Origin: Sarocladium kiliense
Lineage: Eukaryota > Ascomycota > Sordariomycetes > Hypocreales > Sarocladiaceae
Assembly (NCBI GenBank): GCA_030734395.1
Contig: JAUZTG010000041.1
Span: 2,108,001-2,172,000 of the forward strand
DNA length: 64,000 bases
Direction of reading: 5' to 3'
The position numbers were made by a program, and so were the translations under genes. Shown piece by piece: positions 11,866-22,614 of the stretch. The notes under the pieces were generated by a model, which did no database searches, had not been told where the DNA came from, and saw only the letters and a program-made list of their open reading frames with translations. Within the stretch, counting starts at the first letter, position 1. Each line of letters starts with the position of its first letter.

Positions 11866-12616
11866 TCATTGACTAAGTTTCTGGAGATAGCCCTGGGCGA
11901 TGAGGCGCTCTACGTCGCCTTGACGGACGTAGAACTGACTGTTTTTCGTCAATGTAATCGCACTGCATTGAGTCAGCACTCTCCCTTGTCTAAAATGATG
12001 GTCAGATACCCCGTACCCATATTCTGTCTGAATCTCGCCTGCGTCTTTCAGTACTCGCACGTCAATGAAGAGGTCCCGCGGAGGCTCCAAGCTTCCCGTC
12101 AAGTCGATGTCTGTCCATTGCCCCTTGTAAGCTGCTAGAAGGTCGCTGTACTGCCGGACATAATCCTCCTCTTGCGGGCTCAGGCTGCTTGTAGAAGTAT
12201 CTGGGCCTCCGCTCCCACCAGCGCCTGAGCCATCTCTGACCTGTTGACCCGACAGTTCGCCAACATCTGTACCGTTCCAAACGAGCTCTTCAAGCTTGTC
12301 TGTCCGTGTGCGGTGGTAGGCGAGTAGACAGCGCTTGTTACGGCGCATGGCGAGATGGTTCACAAGAAGAGTGCACGCTGTGGCCTGGTCTGCGGAGGGG
12401 TCGAATGAGCCCTGGAAGGGCTCCAGCAGGTCTGAAACATCTTTGTCAAGATCCCGGACTTCTCGTGTTGAGGCACGAACGAGCTCTGTCTGATATGGCG
12501 GCAAGTGAGCGAGGTTCTGTGTCCGTTTGGCGTGTTGGACCTGGGATCGCGTCAGTGCTGTGCTGTGGAGAGCAGGACGTTCAGCTTACCAGTTTGAGGC
12601 CAATATCTCCATACAT
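11866..12616 (-). CDS. PSF1: GINS complex subunit Psf1
   Basis: Psf1 is one of four subunits of GINS, which with Cdc45 and Mcm2-7 forms the CMG replicative helicase in the nucleus. The first exon is only 27 nt (12616-12590, MYGDIGLKL). A 49 bp intron (12541-12589) leads to the second exon (12540-11866), giving 233 aa, close to the family length. The hallmark N-terminus MYGDIGLKLVQHAKRTQ, then LPPYQTELVRASTREVRDLDKDV, identifies the helical A domain. The C-terminal B domain includes LFIDVRVLKDAGEIQTEYG and SQFYVRQGDVERLIAQGYL. A Gly/Ser-rich insert near residue 110 lies between conserved blocks. Without the short exon the protein would lack its conserved start, so this model is preferred over starting at an internal codon. 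It is transcribed away from RPN13. Confidence 0.95.
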
Positions 12617-13932
12617 CGCAGCAGCAGAAAGACCCCTCGGCCGTCGAAACAAGAGACAAAACCCGCTTTAGGTACTTTGCGCAGTTGCCGCCTTACTGAA
12701 AAGCACTTCAAAAGGTATCTGGGCGCGTTTGGTGTTCAAGGGCCTGGTGAGACGCGCCTGAAGGAGGGGCAATGACCACCCCGCCAAAACCCGGCTAGGA
12801 CGATAACCCCTTCTATGTGCACATCTACACCACTCACAATCGAATTATGATACTTCAGAGCAGGAAGAATGGATTGAGGCTATGGCTTTATTGAAAGGCA
12901 ACATTACGGGCCGAATGCTATACTACTGGCTATCTGGGTTTGTGGACAATTATGCCGTCAGGTATAGCCTTCATTGGCCGCCGAAGACGACTCGACTGGC
13001 AAACACGTGCCAGCGCGATATCGACACATGGCCTTCAGTCGATCTTCCATTATCATCACTCATCAAGAAACAAGGAAGGTCTACGGCTAAGGAGTCCAGA
13101 TCCACGGACACAGCTTCACCTGCCCAAAGCGACAGTCAAGCTTGTCGGACTCCTGCTCCAGCCGATGATCCACGTGTCGACACTGAAATTGCTGTTAGTT
13201 TCTGATCAACAGGACAACATGGCAGCAGGTAGGGAAGAAACAAGAATGTTTGCAGGTGTCAGAAGTGCAAAAATGCTATGGGTTTTCGTCTGTTGGCGGG
13301 TCTTAAGCGCCTCCGAAACACGGACCAATTTTTCTCATCAGGAAGCAAAGGGAATTTGAGCAAAGATGGAAGTCGCAATGAAAGAGAAGAGCGGGCGGCT
13401 TCTTACCTGTTGACATGATTCCCCCAGCGAACCCAGAAGTGTCTTTTCAACAGAGTAACACTTCTGAGCGCGCTGGGCTGGTCGTCACGACCAAGGCATC
13501 TGGCGATCTGACCTAATCAGCCTGCAACTGCTTGAGTCCTTGCTCTAGTCAGAACGACAAGTATTCGTTCGAGAACAAAGTCTTGTTGCGCCGCGCAGGA
13601 AGTGGTCGGTTGAATGTAGAGAGGAAAAGAGAAGAGACAAAAATTCTAGTGGAACTGAAGTGGAAAGTCAACAAATGCAGGCCAGGTGGGGAGAAATGTC
13701 GGCCCGGCCGACTGCCCCCTGCACCAGCGTCTGTTGGTCTGGAGCTGGGGCGGCCAGAAGCTCGACGTAAGAGCTCCGGCAGCCTGGCCCGCCCTCGCTA
13801 CCTCAATCGAACAGCTCCGAATAGCGTCGACTTGACATCACCACCAACTCCAACTTGCTTCTCCCTTTCACTTCTCGAATCCGCTTTTGCCCCGACGTCT
13901 TCTGGAGCTCACTTGTCAAAGAAACCGAAGCA
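12617..13932. other. Divergent promoter region PSF1 / RPN13
   Basis: About 1.3 kb separates the two divergent start codons. It must hold both promoters. Open frames across it (for example 12940-13359 and 13532-13951, plus strand) show no family resemblance and one runs into the RPN13 start region out of frame. The last 100 bp before RPN13 are pyrimidine-rich, typical of a fungal leader. Confidence 0.45.
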
Positions 13933-15417
13933 ATGTCGATCACACCTCTGATCACATTCAAGGCGGGCCTGTGTGAGGCAGAGGTCAGCTCCGATTTGCC
14001 CTTGCAGCCATCGCAACTATTAACCTCTTGACTTAGTCCAGCTCCTCAGCACCATACAAAGTCAAGCCGCAACCAGAGCCTGGCTATATCTACCTCTACT
14101 CCGAAGATGGTGAGTGTCTTCACTGTACTTGGGCCTCTTGACTTCTGCTTACACATGTTAGATCTCGTCCACTTCTGCTGGCGGAAACGCGCCACGCCAC
14201 TAGACGACCCCGAGCTCGACCTGGTGATGGTACCAACCGACGGATCGTTCGTCCCATATGAGAACAAGGCCGAGCCCACTGCGAAGACGAACGGCCGAAT
14301 CTGGGTCCTCAAATTCGCGTCCTCGTCCCAGCGCCACCTCTTCTGGATGCAGTCCAAGCCTCAAAGCACCAGCGGAGATCCAAGCTGGTTCAGCCCCCGT
14401 GATCTGAAGATCGGAGAGATCGTTCACAACATTCTGCAGGGAGAGGAAGTCGATGTCAAACAGGAGCTCGAACAGGTTGGAGGCGGCAACAGCAGGCGGG
14501 ACGACGACGATGACGCAACGATGGAGGATGTCGAGGGCCGCCGCGATCATCACGATCACGCTCGTGGCAGTGGTGGTGCTGGTCCAGATGCCACTGGTGG
14601 AGATATCCGGGAAGAGGGCGAGGAATCGCGAGAGGGTGGAGCTGATGGTGCAAGAGCGTAGGTGACCAATCCATTTATGCGGCTGCTTTTACGGACATGT
14701 CCACGGCGTGACGGTGCATACCTCTGGGGGAACAAGGTTTCCAAGACGATATTGTTGTTACACAGACGCAAGTCAGGTGGATGTATGAATAGACGTCTCT
14801 TTTACTGTATCTCCCAGGGCCAAAGTCCGTCGCCGTGTCCGCGGTAAACGCTACAGAGGGCTGACGTATCACTCAGTGCCTCAGGTACTACTCCTGACGC
14901 TGCGGAAGCAGTGAGAAACTTTCTTCAGTCCCTTGGAGGCCAGTCCGGTCAAGGAGGCCAAAGTCAGCAATCCGGCGACAAGCCATTCCCATACCTTAAC
15001 CACCTTCTCCCAACATCCATCACCGTTCCACTAATCGACAACGCCTCCGAGGAGTTCATGAACTCTCTACTCAGCTATCTTCCCCAGTCAGTTATTGTTC
15101 TTGCAACGGGATCCTCGGACTATGACGGCACAAGTGAGCCAAGTGCAGCAGCGGTTGAGGCCGCCAAAGCTTCCCTATCAGTCAACGATAAGCGCTCGCT
15201 GCTCAAGAAGGTGATGCGAAGTCCGCAGTTCAACCAAGCACTTGCGAGTCTCACAGGGGCGTTGCGCGATGGTGGTCTGCCCAGCATAGCCGATGCGCTG
15301 GGTGTTCAGGTTGCCAATGGGGGCTACTTCCAGGGGAGCGGGATGCCCATGGGAGGTGGCCAAGCAGTTGAAGCTTTTGTTGATGGGGTGAAGAAGACGG
15401 TACAGGAAAAGAAGTGA
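13933..15417 (+). CDS. RPN13: Proteasome ubiquitin receptor Rpn13/ADRM1
   Basis: Rpn13 sits on the 19S regulatory particle, binds ubiquitin and Rpn2 through its Pru domain and recruits the deubiquitinase UCH37 (where present) through its C-terminal DEUBAD domain. Exons are 13933-13983, 14037-14109, 14162-14657 and 14877-15417 (386 aa). The Pru domain spans about residues 5-135 (ITFKAGLCEAE; GYIYLYSEDDLVHFCWRKR; ELDLVMVPTDGSF; GRIWVLKFASSSQRHLFWMQ). An acidic and Gly-rich linker follows. Exon 4 encodes the helical C-terminal domain (FMNSLLSYLPQSV, DKRSLLKKVMRSPQFNQALASL). The third intron is 219 bp, four times the local norm, and its first bases form an in-frame stop with the last exon bases (GC|G TAG), so an unspliced transcript would give a 207-residue Pru-only protein. 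Confidence 0.93.
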
Positions 15418-15776
15418 TGATCATTCCCAGGCATTGACTGTGCATTTTACGGGAGTCTGACTTTCGGTTCATGGGCAATGCTAAAGGCAAGACTTCAGAT
15501 GGAGAGCATTGAAATGTGCCACCTGCATTTATTTCGTAGACTTGTTTCACCATGAAAAAAAAAACGTAACATATGTGCTTGGCTGTATTTTCTCTGAGTT
15601 GCAAGTTTAGAACTTTGAAAGCGTACGGAGTACGTTCATGTCGAATTGTAGATCCTCACCTCGGAGCTCAGGTGTCGGCCCCACGTGCTTGGCTTGAACA
15701 TCCACCCTTGCTTGACCTGACGTACCTTACGAGAGACCCTCAACTTTTCCATTGCATACTCCGCGACGCTTTCGAC
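15418..15776. other. Short intergenic RPN13 - CUS2
   Basis: These 359 bp separate two plus-strand genes. They hold the RPN13 3' end (an A-rich run at about 15554-15564) and the CUS2 promoter. The CUS2 reading frame is open upstream to an ATG at 15573, but the extra 68 residues do not look like family sequence. Confidence 0.4.
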
Positions 15777-16962
15777 ATGGACGCGCCGTTTCCTACGGAC
15801 GAGCAGCAATTCGCCGCCGACGAGCGGATATCATTCTCTAGACTCGACAATAAGTACATTGCTGTTCGTGATGACGGCGCCGAGTTCGAGTTCGATGCGA
15901 CGCGCAGAGAATGGGTGCCGGCAGACGAGGACGACGATGCGCTAGATGTTGGAGATGTCGCCAACGGTGCTCCTCCATCACTACCAGAAGCGGATTCTTC
16001 CAGTCGGAGGAGGAGGAGAGAGAATGGGGACGATGGTGCTGAGGTTGGTGCTTCCCAGCTCCTCACAGTCAATTGTTCAAGCCTAACGACCATTATAATA
16101 GGAGAATGGAACAACGAAACCCGCACGACCGACGAAGAAACAAAAGAAACAACCTCAGCCGAGGCAGAATACAGCTGTATATGTCACAGGTCTCCCCACC
16201 GATGTTACAGTAGACGAGGTACATGAGGTCTTCTCACGAAAGGCAGGCGTGATTGCGGAGGAAATTGACAGCGGCGCACCACGAATAAAGCTATACACCG
16301 ACGAGGCCGGTAACTTCAAAGGCGATGCTCTGGTTGTTTTCTTCAAGCCTCAGAGCGTAGAGATGGCAATCATGCTCCTAGACGACACAGACTTCAGGAT
16401 CACAGCAAGTGGCAATAGAGACGGAAGAATACGGGTCCAAGCTGCGGATTCGAGCTACAAGAAGACCCAATACGATGGAGAGAACGGGGAGAAAAGCAAT
16501 GCGCCAGGCGCTGCGGAGAGAAAACCACAACAGAAGGATCGCGACAGACAAAAGATCATCAAGAAGACGCAGAAGTTGGATGCCAAGCTGGCAGACTGGG
16601 ACGACGATGACCCGTACCCGGTCAAAACCGAGTTGCCCTCGAAGAAGGACAAAACGGTCATTTTGCGACATATGTTCACGCTTGAGGAGCTCGAGGAGGA
16701 TCCTGCAGCTCTGCTTGAAATCAAGGAGGACATCAGAGACGAGTGCGCCAAGCTGGGTCAGGTCACCAACGTGGTCTTGTACGATCAGGAGAAGGATGGC
16801 TTAGTTTCCGTCAAGTTTGCAGACGCGGAGTCGGCGCAGGCTTGTATCAAGCTTATGCATGGACGCAGCTTCGACGGCCGAACTGTGGAAGCTGGGTTGG
16901 CGACTGGCGCAGAGAAATTCAGGAAATCTAAGAAAGCTCAGAGCGAGGAGGATTCTGACTAG
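15777..16962 (+). CDS. CUS2: U2 snRNP-associated splicing factor Cus2/Tat-SF1 homologue
   Basis: Cus2 (Tat-SF1 in animals) is a nuclear RNA-binding protein that binds SF3b1/Hsh155 in the U2 snRNP and is displaced by Prp5 during prespliceosome assembly. Exons are 15777-16043 and 16102-16962, with a 58 bp intron; the product is 375 aa. The N-terminus (ISFSRLDNKYIAVRDDGAEFEFD) is the small motif typical of the family. RRM1 begins near residue 114 (AVYVTGLPTDVTVDEV). A charged linker with WDDDD follows, and the C-terminal RRM (about 273-360) starts KTVILRHMF and ends with GRSFDGRTVEA. Its R-x-F (RSF) is the signature of a U2AF-homology motif, which contacts tryptophan ligand motifs. The ATG at 15777 is chosen over the upstream in-frame ATG because similarity begins there. 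The PRP5 gene lies 35 kb downstream in the same window. Confidence 0.92.
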
Positions 16963-17064
16963 ATATCAATTTTCAGTGGATGTAAGTCGCTATCACGCTA
17001 TGCTGGTGCGCCAGTATCAATACCCAAATGCTCGAGCAAGAACCAAGACGTCTGTTTGTTTTCA

Positions 17065-18014
17065 TCACAGTGATGGAAGATAGGGATGTAGCTGGATCTC
17101 CTTGCCCGACAAGTTCCACGCCGCTGCTTCGATAATACGGGCAACTACCTGCAGCTCAGCCTCATCTGTCTGGCATCAGGATGCATTCCGAGAATTGATT
17201 TAGGGCTCAGTCTCTACTTACCTCTTGGCGCGTATATCATCACAAAGTACGGCCCAACGACAGGCTTCCAAGGTCCCCATTCCCATGCCATGGGATGTCT
17301 CTCACCCCATCCCTGTTCTAGCACCTCCTTGATATCATCAGGATGCAAGAAAAGGTGTAAGGAGTGGTCTGTGTCGTGAACATGGCAGATCTCTCCCTGA
17401 AATCGGGTTTCTCTTATCGGACGCCTCGAGAACAGCGCCAGACCATGCTTTTCCAAGTACGACGTCTTGGTTTCGAAGTCCGATGAGTTCATGGAGGCGA
17501 AGTTCTGCAGCGACTGCTTAAGGGCTTGGAAGCATTGCGTGGAGCCATATTGGCTGATCTGCCGATGAGGAGCGATGCCTGCCGTGGCAGGACGGAGATC
17601 CTCTCGTTTCGGTAGAGGTGACTTCTTCAGGATCCCTGAAGATGAAGTGTAGTATGGCTCTGCCGGTGGAGGCTCAAACGGATCCTTCAATGCCCAGACT
17701 CTCAGCCAAGAGGCTTTAAGGTACCCGCGTGGAGTAGATGGAATACCACCGGGGCCAAGGCGGAGGAAGTTCTGGTAATCATTGTGTATAAAGAGGATCA
17801 GTGGGGTGACGAGGAGGAGGAGTCTGGCGATGAAGATGGTCTGCTGGTGGCTGAGGAGCGTGAAGCCAAGAGCTGCAGCTGTCAGAGTTGAGCCTGACAA
17901 TGTCACAGACAACGGCCTCTGCTCTGGACGCTTAGCCTGAGGGGAGATGGTTGGGATGTCGACATGGTCTGTACACAGGGTCGCTACCCGTATGGAGGTC
18001 TCGCACACAGACAT
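17065..18014 (-). CDS. Luciferase-domain (DUF5519-type) membrane-anchored protein
   Basis: A 297 aa protein in two exons, 18014-17222 and 17165-17065, with a 56 bp intron (17166-17221) close to the 3' end. One or two hydrophobic segments lie near residues 45-80 (LTAAALGFTLLSH, then ARLLLLVTPLILFI), suggesting a membrane anchor. The C-terminal half carries the small domain that Pfam calls 'Luciferase' (DUF5519): HVHDTDHSLHLFLHPDDIKEVLEQGWGERHPMA is diagnostic, as far as I recall the family. The biochemical function of fungal members is unknown, and the domain name does not imply light production. The last exon adds ELQVVARIIEAAAWNLSG, the usual C-terminal helix. It is tail-to-tail with CUS2, only 102 bp apart. 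Confidence 0.8.
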
Positions 18015-19639
18015 GGTTGAGCGTCATACAAGATAAGATACCTAGATTGATAAATTCACCGATGTCGACCTGATGGACTCTTGGCCACCTAGAAGCAGGA
18101 AGCTTAAGATTATATACTTTTGAGCGGGAACACTGCCTTTGATGTGGCTGGGGTCTCTCATTCACTGGCCTTGTGACCTGAACACTGGCTGATGCTTCTT
18201 CATCCGACGGGCAATAAGCTGCAGATCTTCACGAAGTAAGACGAGCGATGTGCAATACGCCCCAGACGACTAAACCGAGCAATCCGTACCCTGGTCTAAG
18301 ACGCTCCATGGACCAATCCGCGGTCTCGTCGTACGACACAAAGCGGTCAATACTTGGGAAGTGCCGCTTACTGACCGGCGCATCACAGCAAGCAAGCATG
18401 GACACTGCCTCCAAGCGTACCAGTCCTACTCCTTCCGAGTCCTGAAAGGGAGCAGGCATGGGCCCTGCATGTCGGGAGATAGGGACAGCCATGTGCGCAG
18501 AATGACGTTGCGCGTTGTGGACAAGCCTGGGGTAAGCGGGCTATGGCTGAGTTTGGAATTGGCCGAAGGGACCAGCTGGCTTGACTGTGCCGCCATGGTC
18601 GGGTTCAGGTGGCGTGAAGGTGTCCCGGTTGTGCATGTGGCTTCACCCCCTCCATCTGGTGCCTCTCTTGTCGAAAGTTTGTCTGCGCTGGAACTGGCTA
18701 AGGTCATCCTGAGCTAGCCTAGGATGCTCTGACGTTGTACGCATCTTACCCGGACAAGGACTTTCGAAGCAGAATGAGCGCAGGACTTGACGTGTGTCGC
18801 ACGTATTTCCGAGAAGAGGAAGGCTTCAACTGTATTTTGCATGGCGGTGATGCGTGTCGGTGTGTAGGACGATAGATAGCTACGTTAAGTCTGTCTGGCT
18901 TAGACATGGCGTTGTGGTCAAAAAGGCTGCTTTATGACGAAGCCACGCATATACCGACACTGTACGAGGTCACGTTGCCTACTAACGGAGATCGATGATA
19001 GGCTTCCTGTCAAAATGAAACAGAAGGTCCAATGAAGATCATTTTTAGGTCGCCAAACGTCGGGTTGGTCGTTTAGCAGTCACTCACAGACGGTGTGAGT
19101 TTTGGCTCAACCTCACGGGTGAAGGCCCAGGATTCTGCACTTGATGGCCTTCAGAATCATGTGACTATTCTTTCGGTGCGATACGGCAGCTAGGCGCAGG
19201 TTTACAAAGGTCGAGCAAGACGTTGAAGGTGCGTTATGCTCTGGGCAACTTATACGTTGATGAGGAGGTCTAGGTTAGCCCCATACGTGGCTGCGGTGCG
19301 CGTTGCCCGGCAACACGCACTAAACAGTCAACAGACCCTTGACCATGAACCTGGACATGGTGACGCGATGCAGCCTTGAATCTACATGTTCTCTATCTAC
19401 AAACTTCCCTTCATTGACTTTGGTATCTCAAGAGCGAACTTAGGTGCTATAATATCGTTGATTACAAGTTCTGCATTGTACGGAGCCGCATTCCAAAGAA
19501 GCGTGCCCGTGTTGATGGGGCCCACGCCTGCGCCCAAAGCCCAACCATCTTGGTATGCGATTCTACGGCAAACCTCCCCTGGCTGGAATGCTAATTTTAC
19601 ACCTCACAGTGCCGCACCTTTCTTTACACAGACGCAATC
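18015..19639. other. Divergent intergenic region with a candidate 5' UTR intron
   Basis: This 1.6 kb separates the luciferase-domain gene (minus) from the DUF3405 gene (plus). Small frames around 18230-18720 resemble nothing known. Near the right end, 19553-19609 looks like a 57 bp intron (GTATGC donor, TGCTAAT branch, CTCACAG acceptor) that could lie in the DUF3405 leader. A 92-codon upstream frame (19386-19664) overlaps the main start. Confidence 0.35.
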
Positions 19640-22273
19640 ATGGGCCTTCTATCAAACCCTCTAAGGCGACAAGAGCCGAGACTGCCGACCTACGAACGAG
19701 TCAACGCTCAGAGCAAAGAGCGCTATTCCGATGATGACTTCACCTCCTCAGAAGATGATTACGACGACGATGAAGATGAGGATCTCGAACAATACCCTTC
19801 GCGGATCAGTCCCGGTTCATCAAGAAATACATCCGGTTCTATGTCCAGTGGCAGGCTGCTGGTCCCTAAACGTCACCAACAACCACAAAGAAAACGACCC
19901 TCCGGTTTATATCCTTACCGTCTACCAAACAAAGTCACCCGATACCTCTGCATCATTCTCAGCGCCACCGTTGTCCTCATGATTGTAAGCCTTGTTCGAG
20001 CAAGCCAAGTGGAAAATTGGAAAGTTGAGAACGGCAAGGTTGAGGCAAGGCCAAAGGCACCACCCGTGTGGGACAAGTTCCCGTTCCTTGAGAGATACTA
20101 TGGCGGTGTGAGGACGGTTGTACCGTTCAATGAGAGTCGACCAGAGTTCCCGGAGTCTGATGAGCCAGCACCACTCCGCTCAGAGCAGCAGGCTGCCGAT
20201 GAAGAGAAGAAGACTGCCGCGAAACGGGATGTTCCATCGAGCAAACCGTGGGAGACCTACAAGGGACGGAACACCGAGGCCGATATGGAGGAATGCTTCA
20301 TTGACGAGGCCAACACCATTCGAGTGCCGCCAGTTCGTTTCCTCGAGGGTCGGCCCCAAGGATTCCCAAGACATGTCATTGGCTCCTACGACTTGCTGAA
20401 CTTACCCGAGGACATCTGCTTCGAACGCTTTGGTAGATACGGACCGTACGGCTTTGGATACTCTATCCGCAGTGGAGGTCTGGGTACTGGCGAGACTGGT
20501 GAGAACGAGGGTTCTGCTGCCATCTGGGCGGACACCGCACGAGTCGACTATCGCACTGTAGACTGGGCGGATGTGCAGCGTCGATGCTTCCGTGCCAACT
20601 CGCATCGCTTCGAAGAGCTTCCTCCACGTGTTCCGACATCGCATGGATTCTTCATCGATGATCAGACTAAGCCTAGAGACGTTATACCTAATGTTCAAGC
20701 TCGAGCAGAGCAGGAAGCGACAAAGACAGTTGGGCCAAGTTCTATTGTGGCTCACACACCAGAATCCAGCCAGGCCTTTGTGAAGTCTACACAAGGAAAG
20801 GAAGACGAGGGGCCTAAAGAGCCTCAATTGCCCATCGAGAAGAAGGCACGCACTGCAGTTGTCATCCGTTGTTGGGACGAGTATCTCTTCCGCGAGGACG
20901 ACGTTGCTAATGTCCGCTCAATGATCACTGAGCTTGCAATGGCCTCTGGAGGTCGTTACGATGTGCATCTTCTCATTCAGGTGAAGAATGATGCTGCCCA
21001 TCCGATCTGGGCAGATCATGAGGCTTACGAGGAACGCATCAAAAAGACGATTCCAGAGGAGTTCCGAGGTCTTGTCACACTATGGACCGAGACACAGATG
21101 CTATCTCTGTACCAGGGCATCTACGACAACTGGGCGCGCGGTCCTGATCTGCCTGTTCACGGAGTCTACCGTGGTCTTACCATGGCGATGCAGCATTTTG
21201 CCTACCTCCACCCTGAGTACGAATTCTTCTGGCAATGGGAGATGGATGTCCGATACACAGGCCATTACTACGACTTCTTCACGAAGCTTGAGGAGTGGGC
21301 AAAGGAGCAGCCTCGTAAGGGTCTTTGGGAGCGAAGCGCACGATTCTATTTCCCGGATGTTCATGGCTCCTGGGAGGACTTCTCGCAGAGGTCCCGCATC
21401 GAAACCGAGATCGGTGTCACAAGCGCCGACAATATCTGGAGCAAGGTTCCTGGCATGGACACAAAGGCATCGAAGAAGCAAGGGAAGTCGATCTGGGGGC
21501 CCGTTCGTACCCCTGACGACGACGACTGGTTCAGGCCGCAGGACGATCCTACGCCACCAACACCATATGAGAAGGATCACCACGTCTGGGGCAAGGGCGA
21601 GGAAGCTGATTTGATCACCCTGAACCCGATCTTCGATCCCGACGGCACAACGTGGGGGCTCAAGGACGACATCACTGGCTTCAATCGCTCTCAGCCACAA
21701 CCACCACGCCGTGCCTCCATCATCACCACCTCCCGCCTGTCACGTCGCCTGCTCCTCACCATGCACAAGATGACCGCATACAAGAAGCAATTTGCCTTCC
21801 CAGAAATGTGGCCTGCAACCGTCGCCCTCCAGCATGGCTTTAAAGCCGTCTACGCCCCTCACCCGGTATACGTGGACCGCGCCTGGCCCATTGACTTCAT
21901 GGCCGGTACCTTCAACGCCGGCAGCAGTGGCTCAAGCGGTGGCTCACGAACCAGCATCTTCGGCGAGCGTGAGCACAACATGCATGGCACGACATGGTTC
22001 TACAACTCAGGCTTCGCGCCGAACCTATACCGTCGATGGCTTGGATTGAAGGTGAACAACGACGGTGGAGAGGAATTTGAGCTGACGGAGGATAAGAGCA
22101 AGATTGGGCTCAAGGGTGTCGGCAATATGCCGGGAGGTGAGGGCAGAATGTGTTTGCCGCCGATGCTGTTGCATCCGGTCAAGGAGGTTGAGCTACCTGT
22201 TGAGGTGCCTCCGGAGCCTGAGAAGGACGACAATGGAAACAGCAAGCCAGTCGGCTTGGATCCGAATGCATAG
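19640..22273 (+). CDS. DUF3405 type II membrane protein, putative Golgi glycosyltransferase-like
   Basis: A single-exon gene for 877 aa. The N-terminal ~100 residues are cytosolic, with an acidic DDYDDDEDEDLE stretch and a basic patch. One membrane segment lies at about 101-119 (YLCIILSATVVLMIVSLV), giving a type II topology with a long lumenal domain. The lumenal part matches the fungal DUF3405 family: TAVVIRCWDEYLFREDDVANVRSMITEL, YRGLTMAMQHFAYLHPEYEFFWQWEMDVR, and the C-terminal MHGTTWFYNSGFAPNLYRRWLG. The layout and the EMDVR motif recall GT-A transferases, whose DxD binds the metal-nucleotide sugar, but no activity is established for the family to my knowledge. The ATG at 19640 is the first that precedes the conserved head; the gene may be restrained by an overlapping upstream frame. 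Confidence 0.85.
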   Translation: MGLLSNPLRRQEPRLPTYERVNAQSKERYSDDDFTSSEDDYDDDEDEDLEQYPSRISPGSSRNTSGSMSSGRLLVPKRHQQPQRKRPSGLYPYRLPNKVTRYLCIILSATVVLMIVSLVRASQVENWKVENGKVEARPKAPPVWDKFPFLERYYGGVRTVVPFNESRPEFPESDEPAPLRSEQQAADEEKKTAAKRDVPSSKPWETYKGRNTEADMEECFIDEANTIRVPPVRFLEGRPQGFPRHVIGSYDLLNLPEDICFERFGRYGPYGFGYSIRSGGLGTGETGENEGSAAIWADTARVDYRTVDWADVQRRCFRANSHRFEELPPRVPTSHGFFIDDQTKPRDVIPNVQARAEQEATKTVGPSSIVAHTPESSQAFVKSTQGKEDEGPKEPQLPIEKKARTAVVIRCWDEYLFREDDVANVRSMITELAMASGGRYDVHLLIQVKNDAAHPIWADHEAYEERIKKTIPEEFRGLVTLWTETQMLSLYQGIYDNWARGPDLPVHGVYRGLTMAMQHFAYLHPEYEFFWQWEMDVRYTGHYYDFFTKLEEWAKEQPRKGLWERSARFYFPDVHGSWEDFSQRSRIETEIGVTSADNIWSKVPGMDTKASKKQGKSIWGPVRTPDDDDWFRPQDDPTPPTPYEKDHHVWGKGEEADLITLNPIFDPDGTTWGLKDDITGFNRSQPQPPRRASIITTSRLSRRLLLTMHKMTAYKKQFAFPEMWPATVALQHGFKAVYAPHPVYVDRAWPIDFMAGTFNAGSSGSSGGSRTSIFGEREHNMHGTTWFYNSGFAPNLYRRWLGLKVNNDGGEEFELTEDKSKIGLKGVGNMPGGEGRMCLPPMLLHPVKEVELPVEVPPEPEKDDNGNSKPVGLDPNA

Positions 22274-22614
22274 ATAAGGCGTTATTGCTTGTTTTCTGGG
22301 TTCAGGGTACCATTGCCGAATTGGCATTAGGCGTTTGGGTTGGGTTTGAATGAATATTATCACGATTGCTCCCATGCGTTGCTTACGACGACCATAAATG
22401 CCAAGGTGTGATTTCCATACATCTCTGTTCATGGCTGATGAGCAGCCCCTATGTACCTCCCAGTTATCCCAACCCTCCCGTTGCGCCGGCCATGACTCCC
22501 ACGCGAATACAATCGTGGGGTGATGAAATATAGTGTTTTAAGAACAGCCAACTTTTATCAACGATCTCCTCTCGCCGTTTCATCCTCATATCATGTCCGA
22601 TGTTGGAACAATGT
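22274..22614. other. Tail-to-tail spacer DUF3405 / EMP24
   Basis: These 341 bp between two convergent genes should contain both 3' untranslated regions. I see no further feature. Confidence 0.4.

Noticed and set aside
13532..13951. Plus-strand frame of 139 codons running into the RPN13 start
   Set aside because: Out of frame with RPN13, no similarity, in a promoter region.
15573..15776. In-frame ATG extension of CUS2 by 68 residues
   Set aside because: The extension resembles no Cus2/Tat-SF1 sequence and lies in the RPN13 3' region; the ATG at 15777 fits the family.
18229..18717. Overlapping frames of 87-118 codons on both strands
   Set aside because: No similarity, both strands open together, located in a promoter region.
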